Positions 49,455 through 61,752 of a stretch of DNA of 64,000 nt are shown piece by piece. The stretch is from NCBI GenBank assembly GCA_016946835.1, contig JACVTC010000080.1, forward strand, positions 354,501 to 418,500, read 5' to 3'. The DNA is from Neocallimastix lanati (nom. inval.) (taxonomy: Eukaryota > Neocallimastigomycota > Neocallimastigomycetes > Neocallimastigales > Neocallimastigaceae). The first letter of the stretch is position 1, and every line of letters begins with the position of its first letter. The position numbers and the translations under genes are program-made. A model generated the notes under the pieces. That model searched no databases and was not told where the DNA came from. It saw only the letters and a program-made list of their open reading frames with translations.

Positions 49455-50714
49455 TAAAAAAAAAATATCATTTACATTATTTTTTAACAATTTTATAACA
49501 ATTCTTTAAAATTTGTACATTTTTTTTATATCAATAAGAAAATTTTATATAAAATATTCTTTTCATAAGAAATTAATGACATGTATATTAGGAATAAAAT
49601 TACTACGTTTATTTTTCCATTATATATATAATAAATAGGATTTTAAAACCTACAGTGCAAAAAACAAGTGAATAATACTTTTTTTTTCTTTTTTAATTTT
49701 TATATGGGAGAATAAACTACATTTATCATAAAAATTATTTAAAATTTAAATAAATCATTAATCTATACATAGATAAAAACCAAAATTGCTTATTAATATA
49801 AATTGATATATATGTATATATTTATTTCAAATAATAATAATATGAAGTTTCAAAAATTACTATTAACGATAAAATCAAAAACTTTATTATATTTCTAATT
49901 AGTTTATGTATAATTTTTATTGGTATATTTATTTAAAATGATATTATTTTATTTTTTAAATTATAATGGAATTCTATACTGCTATAAAAAAAATTATAAA
50001 AACAAATATAATTTTATATTATATAATACATATGACACTCTTTTAAATAATAAATAGTTTTGCCTTTTGTATAAGTATTATTGTATATCTTTGTATACCA
50101 AAAATAATATTAATATTATGATTTATATGGAGACTTTTTAACTGATTATCTTTTTTTTTTTTTAATTAATTTTTAATTTTAAATAAAAAATTAAGTAATT
50201 TTATTCACAAAATACTTAAAAATTATTGGCCACTATTGATTTTGTACGATATCTGTTCTGATTCATCATAAATTAATTATTTTTAACTTTAAAAATAAAC
50301 AAAATTTAAACGGTTATATAAAAGAGCAAAAAATCTTTCAACTTAACATCTTTTTATATAAAATTTAAAAAAGTAGTTTATCTTTATTTATTTTAATATT
50401 TATAATAATTAAGGATAAAATATAAAAAAAAAATAAAAAAAAAAAAAAATAAAAAAAAAAAATAAAACATAAAAAAAAAAAAAAATATTAAAAAATAACA
50501 ATTAAAGAAAAAAGTAAAATAAATAATAATAATAAAAAAAAAAACATCAATAATATTAATGAATAATAATATATAATAAAACTAGTAAAATAATAATAAT
50601 ATTATTAAATTTAATAATAATAATAATAAAAAAATAACGCATAAATAATAGAACTAATAATCAATAAACTAATTTAAAAATAATAATCAAACTAATTAAA
50701 AACAATTTAATAAA
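48090..50714. other. Intergenic AT-rich DNA upstream of GH114 gene
   Basis: No gene seen. T tracts at 48418-48437, 48979-49003 and 49414-49452, and an A-rich 5' leader from about 50420 to 50714. Promoter elements cannot be singled out in this composition. Confidence 0.55.
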
Positions 50715-52203
50715 ATGAAAGCAATAATACCAATAACCTTCTTAATTACATTATTTTCTTATAGTGTTAAGGCCGTGTGGATGCCTTCACAAGGTATGAC
50801 TTGGAATTATGTTTTAGGAAATGATATAGATGAGTATGTATATAAATATTTATTGTTACTTTTTTTATAATTGATATAAATAATATTAAAATATTATTAG
50901 TTCCTAATAAAAATTGATAATATTTTAATAAATATTGAATTTCAATATAATATTTTATTTATTATTTTTATTTCTGTATTTTTCTTCTTCTTAAATTTCT
51001 CTTTTAAAATAAAATACAATGAAAATTTAAATAAATAATATTAATAAATAATATTAATAATATAGAGAAATTGAAACAGCTCAAGTAGTAGATATAGATG
51101 TTAATAAAAGTGCATCAAAAATTAAAAGATTACAAGAAAAAGGAATAAAAGTTATATGTTATTTTTCTGCTGGTACTCTTGAAACTTTTCGTGATGATGC
51201 CAAAGAAATGGAAAAAGTAAAAAATTTAGTTAGAAATACCTATGAAGCTTGGCCAGATGAAAAATGGCTTGATATTCGTGTGGAAGGTCTTAAACCAATT
51301 CTTAAAAAACGTATGAAACTAGCAGTACAGAAAAATTGTGATGCTATTGAAGTTGATAATTTAGATGGTTATCAAATGAAAGAAGTCAAAAGCTGGGAAA
51401 ATCCATTAACTAAGGAAGATACCATAAAATTTGCTAAATGGTTATCTAAAACAGCCCATGATTTAGGCCTTTCTATTGGTTTAAAAAATGTTGCTGGATT
51501 AATAGATGAATTATCTAGTTATTTCGATTTTGCTATCAATGAGGAATGTGTAAAGTATAATGAATGTAAACGTTATAGCAATTTCCTTAAACAAGGAAAG
51601 GCTGTTTTTGGTGTTACCTATAATGGTTTACCAGATAATCGTGATGCATTATGTAGAAATTTGGATGGACTTGGTATCAGTATGATCATCAAGAATAAGA
51701 AAAAATTAGTTCAAGGAGGTATTACTTTCAATGGAAAGGAACATTGCAATGATAATTTTGATATCTCCGTTAATTCTTGTTTTGCTACTCACCTTGGTTA
51801 TCCATGTTGTGCTGAAACCACTGATGTTATCTACACTGATGAAGATGGTGGTTGGGGTTACGAAAATAATGGATGGTGTGGTATTGCATTTAGCAATTAT
51901 TGTTTCTCAAATGAACTCGGATATCCATGCTGTTCTAAAGGTAGTGATGTAGTTATGACAGATGAAGATGGCGATTGGGGTTTTGAAAACAATAATTGGT
52001 GTGGTATTTCAATTAAAAGTACATGTTTCTCAGTTGCCCTTGGTTATCCATGTTGTATTAAAACATCTGAAGTAGTTGTCACCGACAGTAATGGTAGTTG
52101 GGGTATTGAGAATGAACATTGGTGTGGTATACGTAAATCTAGTAAAAAGGTAACAAAAAAAGTAGTAACTACCGTCAAAAAAGTAACCACTAAAAAAAAA
52201 TAA
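50715..52203 (+). CDS. Secreted GH114 glycosidase-like protein with three fungal dockerins
   Basis: Exons 50715-50833 and 51066-52203 (GATGA|GTATG ... ATATAG|AGAAATT) give 418 residues. Residues 1-20 are a signal peptide ([20 protein letters not shown]). Residues about 22-268 are a GH114-type TIM barrel, the family of endo-alpha-1,4-polygalactosaminidase, with conserved motifs [16 protein letters not shown] (69-84), [10 protein letters not shown] (106-115), [13 protein letters not shown] (131-143) and FAINEEC (195-201). Three Cys-rich dockerins follow (278-313, 319-354, 360-395), each C.....LGYPCC...........G.WG.EN..WCGI. The second and third are close copies; the third has DSNG where the others have DEDG. 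A basic tail ([19 protein letters not shown]) closes the protein. Fungal dockerins dock enzymes on the extracellular cellulosome scaffold, so this enzyme should work there, probably on amino-sugar polysaccharides of biofilm or wall. Substrate is inferred from family only. A second GH114 gene lies 1.9 kb away in convergent orientation. Confidence 0.93.
50834..51065 (+). other. Intron of the dockerin GH114 gene, 232 bp
   Basis: GTATGT donor, ATATAG acceptor, phase 2. The position, just after NYVLG.D.D, is shared with the intron of the convergent paralogue (55058-55366). Confidence 0.88.
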
Positions 52204-53004
52204 AGTAATTTATCTTAAAAAGATAAATATTAAATAGAAGTTTTTTCCATAATGAAAAAAGAAAAAAAAAATTATTTTCACTTGTAATTTTATATAAATT
52301 AGAATATTTTTATTATAAACTTAAACTATGTATAGAAAAAATATTTAGTGAACAATTTTTTTTTTTTATATAAAGTACAAATTTATTTTCGTTTATTAAA
52401 TTGTTAAATATAAATTATTAGTAAATATTATTTAAATACATATTCGCATATATCAGAGATGGTATTATCAAAAAAAAAAAAAAAAAAAAAAAATATTAAA
52501 ATATTAAGAATATTATGCAGGTCGTAGTATTTAAGAATTTTAATAGTAGTTTTATAAATTAGAAAAAATAAAAGTTAAAAAAGGTAAAAGTAAAAATAGA
52601 AAATAAAATATTAAAAAAAATATATAATCATAAGAAAATAGTATTAAAAAAAAAAAAAAAAATCACAAAGAAAAAATAAAAAAATAACAAATTACATATA
52701 AAAAAAATAACAAATACAAAATAGAAATTAAAAAAAAAAAAACTAAAAATAAATATAAAAAATTAATAAATAAATAAAAATTTAAAAAAAAATAATATAA
52801 AATAAAAGTATAATAAAATAATAAATATAATATATATATAATTTTTTAAAAAAAAAGAAATTTTTTTAGTACTAGTAGTAAATTTTATTAATAATATTTA
52901 ATTAAAAATTTAATATATATATATTTATATATTATGGATATTACAGGTTGTAGTATTTAAGAAAATTTTTAAAGTAGTTTAATAAATTAGAAAAAAACAA
53001 AAAT

Positions 53005-53050
<46 letters not shown>

Positions 53051-53294
53051 AAATAAATAAATAAATAAATAAAATATATATAATCATATATATGATACAT
53101 AAAATAAATATATATATATGTATATATATATTTTTTAAAAAAAAAAAAATTATAAAAATGAAAAAAAAAAAAAAATTAAAATAAATTTTTTTTTTTAAGA
53201 ATAGTTAGGTAAAAATCGAAAATAAAATTTTTTTCTAAAAAATACTAATAATAAAATAAGCATATAAATTTCAGTTTTTTTTTTTTTTTTTTTG

Positions 53295-53325
<31 letters not shown>

Positions 53326-53369
53326 TTGTTTTTTTAATTTCATTTCATTTCATTTTTTTTGTTGTCTAT

Positions 53370-53400
<31 letters not shown>

Positions 53401-54069
53401 TATTTTTATTTATTTATTTTTTATTTATTATTTTTTATTTTATTTTATTTTATTTTATTTTATTTTTATTATTTTATTTTATTTTATTTAATTTATTTTA
53501 TTTTATTTTATTTTATTTTTTTTTTATTTTTTTTATTTTATTTTTTTATTTCTTTATTTATTTTTATGTAAATTACATATTTTTATTATTTTTTCAAAGA
53601 AATAGTAAAATTTTATTTCTATTAATTTTAAATGATTAAACTTTTAATTATTTATTTTTGGATTTAACAATTATATTTATCTATAATCATTAAGTCCAAA
53701 AAATAAAATAAAAAAAAAAAAAAAATAAAGAAAAAAAGAAAGAAAAAGAAAATTATATTTAATTTTATAATTATTTTTAAATTATCTATTTTTATAGATT
53801 ACTTTAACTATAAAGTCTTAGTTTATATATTTATTTATATATAATATAAAAAAAATTGAAAAAAGAAAAAATTAAAAATAAAAAAAAAAAAAGATAATAT
53901 TTTTTTTTCTTCAATTAATTTTTATTAAAATAAGAATTATAATTTTTATCCTTAATTATTCAAATATATATATATATTTGATTATTTTATTTAAAATAAG
54001 AATAATAATTATTTATTCTTCATTATTTTTTATTTAAAAAAAAAAAATTCTTTTTTTTTTTTTTTTTAT
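52204..54069. other. Convergent intergenic region between two GH114 genes
   Basis: Contains both 3' ends and otherwise only A and T tracts, (AAAT)n and (TTTTA)n blocks (53030-53075, 53295-53560). CAGGTYGTAGTATTTAAGAA occurs at 52517-52536 and 52943-52962, part of a diverged direct repeat of about 80 bp. No gene. Confidence 0.6.
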
Positions 54070-55488
54070 TTAATTCTTTTTCTTTACAACTTTAACAACT
54101 TTAACAACCTTCTTATTTTTTGAGTTTTTAGAAGAAACCTTCTTGTTAGAATTACTCTTATTCACATTTTTTATTGTCTTCTTTTTTGGATTAGCAACCT
54201 TCTTTGAAGAAGATTTTTTCTTATTGACAACCTTCTTTGAGGATGACTTCTTAGCTGGAACTGCTTTTTTAGAAGAAGACTTCTTAGAAGAAGATTTCTT
54301 AGAATTAGAAGATTTTTTAGAAGATTTAGATCCAGGTTTAACTGCAACACCAACAGCATTACTAAAACTACTACCACAATGAGTTTTTCCATTAAATGTT
54401 ATACCTTCTTGAACTAACTTAGAACCTTCCTTAACAATCATACTCATACCAAGACCACTTAAATTGTTACATAAATCTTTCTTATTCTTGGCTAAGCCTT
54501 TGTAAGTAACACCAAATACTGCCTTACCAGATTTAAGGAAATTATTGTAAAGATAACATTCATTATGATTGGCACATTCTTCATTGATAGCAAAATCAAA
54601 ATAATCAGCAACATCATCAATGATACCTACAACATTCTTTAAACCAATAGAAAGACCTAAAGAATGGGCAGTACTACCTAACCATTTAGCAAACTTAATG
54701 GTATCAGCTTTAGTAATTGGATTTTTCCATTTCTTTACGATATCCATTTGATAGGCATCTAAATTATCAACTTCAATACCATCACATTTTTTGCTTGCAG
54801 CTATCTTCATACGGTTTTTAATTAAAGGTTTTAAACCTTCAACACGGAAATCGAGCCATCTTTCATCTGGCCAATCATCATATACTCCTTTAACTAAACC
54901 TTTAACTTTCATATATTGATCATAGTCATCACGAAAGTCTTCTAAGGTACCAGCAGAGAAATAGCAAATAACTTTAATACCAGCATTATGAAGTTCTTTA
55001 ATTTTTTTTGCGCTTTTATTAACATCAATATCAACAGCAGCAGCTTTTTCACGTTTACTATATATATCATTCAATTTTTAAATATTAATATATGTACATA
55101 TAAAAACAAATATGATATAATAAATAATTTTTTTTAAAAAAAAAAATATCATTTTAATATATATATATATTTTTGATATTTACAACTTATGTTTTTAATT
55201 ATTTTAAAAATTAATAAAAAAAATCTTGATAACATTTAAATTTTAAAATAAAGACTTATTTTTAAAAAATATTTTAAAATAATGATTCATTTATAATAAT
55301 TTTAAAATATTGTTTCATTATTATAATTAATTTAATTGATTTTTATTTAAAAATATTTATACGTACATATCAACATCGTGACCTAAAACATAATTCCAAG
55401 TGGTCTTTGGAGCTGGTTTCCATCTTGCTTCAACATTGCTAGCAAATAATAAAGAAACCAAAGCAATAGCTGGATATACAAATTTCAT
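54070..55488 (-). CDS. Secreted GH114 glycosidase-like protein with basic Lys/Ser tail
   Basis: Exons 55488-55367 and 55057-54070 join in phase 2 (GTTGATAT|GTACGT ... ATATAG|TAAACG), giving 369 residues. The ATG at 55488 opens a signal peptide (MKFVYPAIALVSLLFASNVEA), then R-W-K-P and the GH114 domain (about 23-268) with [40 protein letters not shown] and FAINEECANHNEC. It aligns throughout with the enzyme at 50715-52203, and the intron is at the same place. Instead of dockerins there is a tail of about 90 residues made of SSSKK and KKVV-type units (283-369), extremely basic. Expected to be secreted and free of the cellulosome, perhaps held on acidic surfaces or wall polymers by charge (inference). 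The in-frame ATG at 55074, inside the intron, would give a protein without signal peptide and is rejected. Its complementary strand shows long open frames only because the tail is repetitive. Confidence 0.92.
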
Positions 55489-56735
55489 TTTTAATTTAAA
55501 TCTAATTTTAATCTTCGAAAAAATAAAGTTTTTTTAATTTATTGATAGTTTTAGTGTTTTTTTTTTTTCTATTTTAGCTTACAATTTTTTTTTTTTAATA
55601 TTTTTTTAACAATTATTATTTACTTTTTCTTTATAGTTTTGTTTATTTATTATTTTTCTTTTTAAAAAATAATAAATAAACTACGCTATAAAGATTATAT
55701 CTGTAAAAATATATAAAAAAAAAAAATGAGAAAAAAAAAAAAAATAATAATAAAAAAAATTTTTATTTTCAAATATTTTATTTTAATTAAAATTTAATAA
55801 AAAAAAGAATGAAAAGTAGTAATCACAAATTGTTTTTTACGTAGTACAAATATTCTTTAGCCAATAAAACAAAAATGGTTTAACCCTTTATTTTGAAAAT
55901 TTAAATAAAAAAGAAAAAAAATAATATATAAAAATTAAAATTTAAATTTTTTAATTATTATTTAATTTAATAATTAGAAAGTACAAATTGTCATTCAATA
56001 TTTCAAAAAATCTTATGAATACATAATTATTAAACTTTTTTTTTTTTGTTCTTTTATATCATAAAAATTTAAATATTACATATACACAATATTATAACTA
56101 AATTTCTTAATAGCAATATATTGTATTCATATATAATATAGTATTTAATATTAATAATTATTTAAATAGAAATCATAAATATTTAATTGTCAATATTGTT
56201 AAGTAAATTTAATTAAAATAATAAGTTAAATTATGGAATTATTTCAATAATTAAAAAGAAAATAACTATTTTATAAAATAAAATAAATTAAAAAAACCAA
56301 TGCAATGTAATACAATACAATACAACACTGTAAAAATTTAATAAAGAAAAAATAAAAGATATTTAATAAAATATATATAAACAATTTAACTATAAAAATA
56401 ATAATAAATAATAGATAAACAGAAAAATAATAAAAAATAATTGCTTAGAGTCAGGAATTTAGGGTTCATAATTATGACAACTCTTTTAATTTATTTTTAT
56501 TAGTTTATACTTTATTCTAAATTATATGATTTTACATTAATAAATTGTGCATTAATTATTTTGCATTTTAATACATTAATCTCATATTCACTTATTATAA
56601 TATAATATTCACAGAATTTGTTGTATTTCATAATGGGGCTTTTTGTTAACGTAATTTAATACCATAAAATTTTCTTATTAATATATATATATAAAAAAAT
56701 AAAAAAATTATAATTATTTGGAATTTGATTCATTT
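55489..56735. other. Intergenic AT-rich DNA
   Basis: Upstream region of the basic-tailed GH114 gene. No gene; A/T tracts and scattered simple repeats only. Confidence 0.6.
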
Positions 56736-56932
56736 GGCCGGGGAGTGTGCATTTTTTTCGTTTGTCTTAATTATTTTTATTATTATTTAAAATTTTATTT
56801 ATTCATTTATAATTTATTTATTCATTTATTTATTTATTACATTATAATACGCCATGTTTTCCGAAATGCACTACAACAAAATACAAATTTATGTAATAAA
56901 AATTTTCGAAATGACACACCCCCCATTTGGCC
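56736..56932. mobile_element. Short MITE with GGCC...GTGTGCATTTTCG ends
   Basis: The left end (GGCCGGGGAGTGTGCATTTT) pairs with the right end, whose reverse complement reads GGCCAAATGGGGGGTGTGTC followed by ATTTCG. About 197 bp, non-coding. The CATTTCG core links it to the ends of the composite elements and the MITE at 8110. Similar single motifs at 57030-57090 (CGAAATGCATCTT, GCGAAACACAACTCTCCC) may be a decayed neighbour. The frame crossing it (56718-56960) is not a gene. Confidence 0.55.
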
Positions 56933-57114
56933 TAGTTATATTTTGTTAAGTGGCGCATAAGATCAAGTTTCATATAAAAAATAAAAAATAAAAAATTTAT
57001 TGATTTATTTATTTTATTATTTAATTTTTTCGAAATGCATCTTACTCCAAATAAAAAAAAATAAAAATAAAATTTAGCGAAACACAACTCTCCCATATAT
57101 TTGCTCTATTAGAT

Positions 57115-57325
57115 AATAATAAATAATAAATAATTAATAATAAATAATAAATAATAAATAATAAATAATAAATAATTAATAATAAATAATAAATAATAAA
57201 TAATAAATAATAAATAATAAATAATAAATAATAAATAATAAATAATAAATAATAAATAATAAATAATAAGTAATAAATAATTAATAATAAATAATAAATA
57301 ATAAATAATAAATAATAAATAATAT
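57115..57325. repeat. 7-bp (AATAAAT)n microsatellite
   Basis: About 30 units of AATAAAT, with occasional AATTAAT variants. Confidence 0.95.
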
Positions 57326-58666
57326 TAATTAATGATGATTTAATCTTAGAAATCTAATCCTATTATTGAATTTAAATCTACTTATATAATCAATCAATTC
57401 TATATATTATCCTAGGATATTGATATTACGATTTATATATTAAATCTATATCTTGGTATATCATGCAGTTCTTCACTAATTAATACTAACAACTATATAT
57501 GTAGAGATTATCCTTATTTAGCTTATTATATATCTTTAATAATTGGAGATATGAATAATATGATATATAAATTGATAGTACAATTACTGGATAGATTTAG
57601 CAAACCTAAGTTTCTTTAAGTTTAGTTATATGATTATTTATTAGTACTTAATATATAAAGATATTATTTAGGTATAGTACTATCTTAGTTACTATCCATT
57701 TAGATTAACTATTAATATTAATTATTAATAACTTAAGCTTATATTATCTCTATATAAATAACTCTAAAATAGTTAATAAATTAGATATTTTTATTAAATA
57801 AAATTATCTTTAAATATCTTCTTAGATATAATCTAAATATTTAAACAATTAATTCAACTTTGTGATCTATTCTATGATTTATTCTTGGTTAGATTATGAC
57901 CATATTACGGTAGTATATATCTTCAAATATCCATATATTGTAACAATGATATCACAAGCCCTTGATATTGGTTATTTATTATTCATGCAATTAATAAACG
58001 AATAAAATGAATATCAAGTTCTATGTCTTATATATTAAATCCTATTTCTTATCTATTTAAGCTATTCTTATAATACTTTTTTATCTATTTATAATAATTT
58101 AAATCTAGATTGGTAGTTAGTGGTAGATCAACTAATACTATCATTATTTTCTTCATATTGCTATTTTTGCTGTTGATATATTCTATTATCTGATATTTAT
58201 GTCTTGATCTACCACTATCGTATTATAGCTATAACTATTCTTAATATTTATATCTTAAATTATCGCTATTATATTAATCCAGATACTAACAGAATACTTA
58301 ACTTGTTCTATTACTATTATTGGTATATTGATAGAATAGACTAGAACTATTACCATTAGATATATATATATATATATATATATAACTTAAGTCTATACTT
58401 TAAGTAGAATATAGCTTTGATTTAATTAGAATATAATCTGTATTTACGATTTATATAATTATTGGATAAAATAAGCTTATGGATAGTTAGAATAACGCTA
58501 GTTATTATATATATATTTTAATCAGAATATACCTAGTTATATATATATTTAATCACCAATATACCTAGTTAAATTCTATCAAAATATACCTAGCTTATAT
58601 TCTATCAAATATAAACTGATTTTTTGGATGAATAAATTTTAGTGAGAATAAATAAGAAGATTAAAC
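57326..58666. other. Non-coding island of different texture upstream of recombinase
   Basis: Few homopolymers, many TAG/CTA words, no open frame over about 50 codons recognised. Near its right end three short copies of ATATACCTAG (58535-58600) occur. A 14-bp perfect inverted repeat is listed separately. The island continues into the recombinase-like gene and ends near 59660, so it may be one inserted unit. Confidence 0.5.
58118..58217. other. 14-bp perfect inverted repeat, 72-bp spacer
   Basis: TAGTGGTAGATCAA (58118-58131) and TTGATCTACCACTA (58204-58217). It lies about 450 bp before the recombinase-like frame. It could be a recombinase or attachment-type site, a stem-loop, or a terminal repeat remnant; the sequence alone cannot decide. 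Confidence 0.7.
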
Positions 58667-59620
58667 ATGAATAAAGCGAATCCTAAACCACAGGAAGTTT
58701 TTGATATTCTGATCAACAATCGGTACGTCGTTAATCTGATATACAACCGCTATATATCTATGGATGCTTATCAGTCGGTATATGATTATATTCAATCAGA
58801 TGATCGTTGCAATGATATTTGTAAGAGAGAGATATATCATGTTTATGATATTGATGATGATGATAAGAACCTAATTGATCAGCTACTTGATAGCTGTGAT
58901 ACTAATAGTAGAAAGTACCAGTTCAATAAAGTCATTACTATTCCTATCATCAAGAGAATATTATCTATAGATAAAGAGCTGATTAATGATAGCAACAAAC
59001 TAAGCTACAATAAATGGATGGTTACTCAAAGATTGATATACAATGGGTATAATAAAAATCCATTGTATAAAGCTATCAGTAAATATAGCAATAAAAACTA
59101 TCTATCATCTGTCTTAATATGTGGAAAATGTAACCAGCTAATGGTAGGTAACAATAACCGAGTTTATAAAGGTATTAGATTAAAATATTATTGATGTAGT
59201 AATCTCATTATTCCAAATAAAAAGACACCCGTTGAAGATAAAGCTAAAATCGGTTGCAATTGTAAGAATCTTATTATTGATTATGTCAATCCCATTATCT
59301 TTGAATTGTTGCTTAACATAGATAGAGGCTTAATAGATAATAAGTTTATAGTTAAACTATACAATAGCTATAGAGCCTTATTTATGTCTAAAAACTACGA
59401 GAGTATTAGTAACAAAGTTAAACGGTCGTTCGTGTTGATCTTTATTAATCATATTATATGGAACGATATCTCTAAACAGTTAACTGTCTATTTTTATGAT
59501 ACTATTAAAACTATCAGTGTTACAATCATTACTAATGAATCTGGCTATAGTATACTCAATGATGGTTATTACGTAGATAAAATGTTCGTTAAGATAGAGA
59601 AGTATTATCTAATTAACTAG
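58667..59620 (+). pseudogene. Large-serine-recombinase-like protein, C-terminal part, one in-frame TGA
   Basis: One frame runs from the ATG at 58667 to a stop at 59618-59620 (318 codons) with a single TGA at 59192-59194. The stretch NKWMVTQRLIYNG ... LSSVLICGKCNQLMVG ... IRLKYY-stop-CSN ... IGCNCKN ... FELLL matches the Recombinase/zinc-ribbon part of large serine recombinases (W..VQ..L, LSGLL.CG.CG..M, YY.CS, C, then a helical E..L region). The TGA sits exactly at the variable residue of YY.C. The N-terminal catalytic resolvase domain (Y.R.S motif, active Ser) is not seen upstream, so the gene is truncated as well. The TGA could be a CGA (Arg) mutated by one transition, or a Trp codon if the DNA came from a code-4 source. 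Codon use (TAC, GTC, CGG, GAC-type choices) is less A/T-extreme than in the native genes. Family call is moderate. Confidence 0.55.
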
Positions 59621-60259
59621 ATATGTATTGCGCTTATTTATTATTATAAGATAAGATAGTAAAGTATATTATATTATTAGTATAAATAATGCTGATAAAT
59701 AAATACTTATAACTAACTAACTAACTAAATAATAAATAAATAGTTAACTCTCTACTATTTTTAAAAGTATATATAGTTATTTTATTCAAAAGTTATTTAA
59801 ATATTTAGTTGGTTTATTTAGTTAAATCAATATTATTTGAATTATTTATGTAGTACTATTTAGTTAGTTTATTTAGTTATTTATTAAATATTATTAAATA
59901 AATAATAAATAATAAATAATAAATAATAAATAATAATAAATAATAAATAATAAATAATAAATAATAATAAATAATAAATAATAAATAATAAATAATAAAT
60001 AATAAATAATAAAAAATAATAAATAAATAAATAAATAAATAAATAATAAATAATAAATATATGAATATATAATAAAAATAAATAATAAATAATAATAATA
60101 AATAATAATAAATAATAATAATAAATAATAATAATAAATAATAATAATAAATAATAATAATAAATAATAATAATTTAATAATAGTAATGATTATAATAAT
60201 GATTTTAATAATAATAATAATTATAATAATAATAATTATAATTAATAATAATAATAATA

Positions 60260-60295
<36 letters not shown>

Positions 60296-60428
60296 TAATG
60301 ATAATTAATGATAATAATAATGAATATTAAATATTAAATAATGGAACAATGTTTAGATGTTTTAATCATTACAATTTTAATTTACATATGTAATTTTGTT
60401 AAAATTGAAAGTGCTGTATTTATAAAAA
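59621..60428. other. Microsatellite-dominated spacer
   Basis: 59885-60055 is TAAATAA-type, 60060-60310 is (AATAATAAT)n with TAAA interruptions. No gene. Confidence 0.85.
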
Positions 60429-61721
60429 ATGGAACAAAATATAAATATTGAAATAAGTGAAGCAAATAATAGAGGAAAAGAACAAATTAATGTAAACAAA
60501 AAATATAAATATAATTTAACTCTAAAGAAGGATAACTCGAAAGTATATAGATGTATTGAATAGATCATTAAATAAATGTAAAATTTTCATTATTTTAAAA
60601 TATAAGAAGGATATATTAAAATATGAAAGTTTACATTATAATTACCTCGAAAAGAATTCCATGTATCTACAATTAATAACAAAACATAAAATTATAAATG
60701 AAATTAAAAGAAATTCAACTCTTTTTGATATAAGACCAAAATGTTTATATAATGAAATATCTTGAAAAATAAAACCTTTATTCCCTGAATATAAATACAA
60801 TTAAATTCTAAGTAATAAGAAATATAAATAAACAACCACTTTCAGATGTAACAACATTTAAAGAAATTCCAGATGAGTCATACTATTATAGAACTGGAAA
60901 GAGATGAAGATTTTCTCGTATTCAAAAACTCTAATATAATAGTTTTTCAATCACCATTCTAAGCAAAATTATTTATAGAATATAGTAACAATATATTTGT
61001 GGGTGAAACATTTTAAATGGTCCCTATATTTAGTTATTAAGTATTCATCATTTTCATCATTAGATATTGTTAAAGAATTAAACAGTTTTTACCCCACTTT
61101 ATTTTCAATATTACAAAATAAAGAAAAAGCAACTAATGAAAAATTATTTAAAGAAATAAAAAAAAGTTAGTGATTATAATAATAATATTATAATTAAATC
61201 AAAAATCTTTATTATGATTTCGAAAATGTCATTTCTAATTCATCAAAAAAAAAAAAATTTTTTTTAGATATAAACAATAAATACTGTATTAAGCACTATA
61301 AAAGATTATTGTAGATAAAGGAACAAATTAAAAAATTTTATTCTTTTTATCTGCAATAATTATTGCGATGCAATGGATGATAAAACAAATTTATAAACTT
61401 ATTATAAATATAATTCAACTTACATTTTATAAATTCTCAATGCATAATTGATATTTATAATATAATTAAAAGTTCATTCCAAAAATAACATGATAAATTT
61501 TTAGAATATTTTGAAGAGACCATTTTAGGTGGATACAAAAAAAAAAAGATTGATATTACTATAACAACATTGAGCATAAAACAAATAATGTATCTGAATC
61601 ATTCAATATTTACTTATATAATATATTTTTTTAAAAAATTTTTTTTTTATAGATTAATAAATATATTAATGAAGAATCTTTATCTTTTAATAATTACCAA
61701 AGGAAAACTGTTGAATTTTGG

Positions 61722-61752
<31 letters not shown>

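Noticed and set aside
51731-51952. 73-codon alternative frame within the dockerin gene
   Set aside because: Lies within the well-supported dockerin reading; no family resemblance.
54143-54392. Plus-strand FLEEDF-repeat frame and minus-strand Leu-rich frame
   Set aside because: Alternative readings of the Lys/Ser-repeat tail of the GH114 gene; repetitive codons keep several frames open.
56718-56960. 80-codon frame
   Set aside because: Spans the MITE and its flanks; low complexity and no resemblance to a protein.
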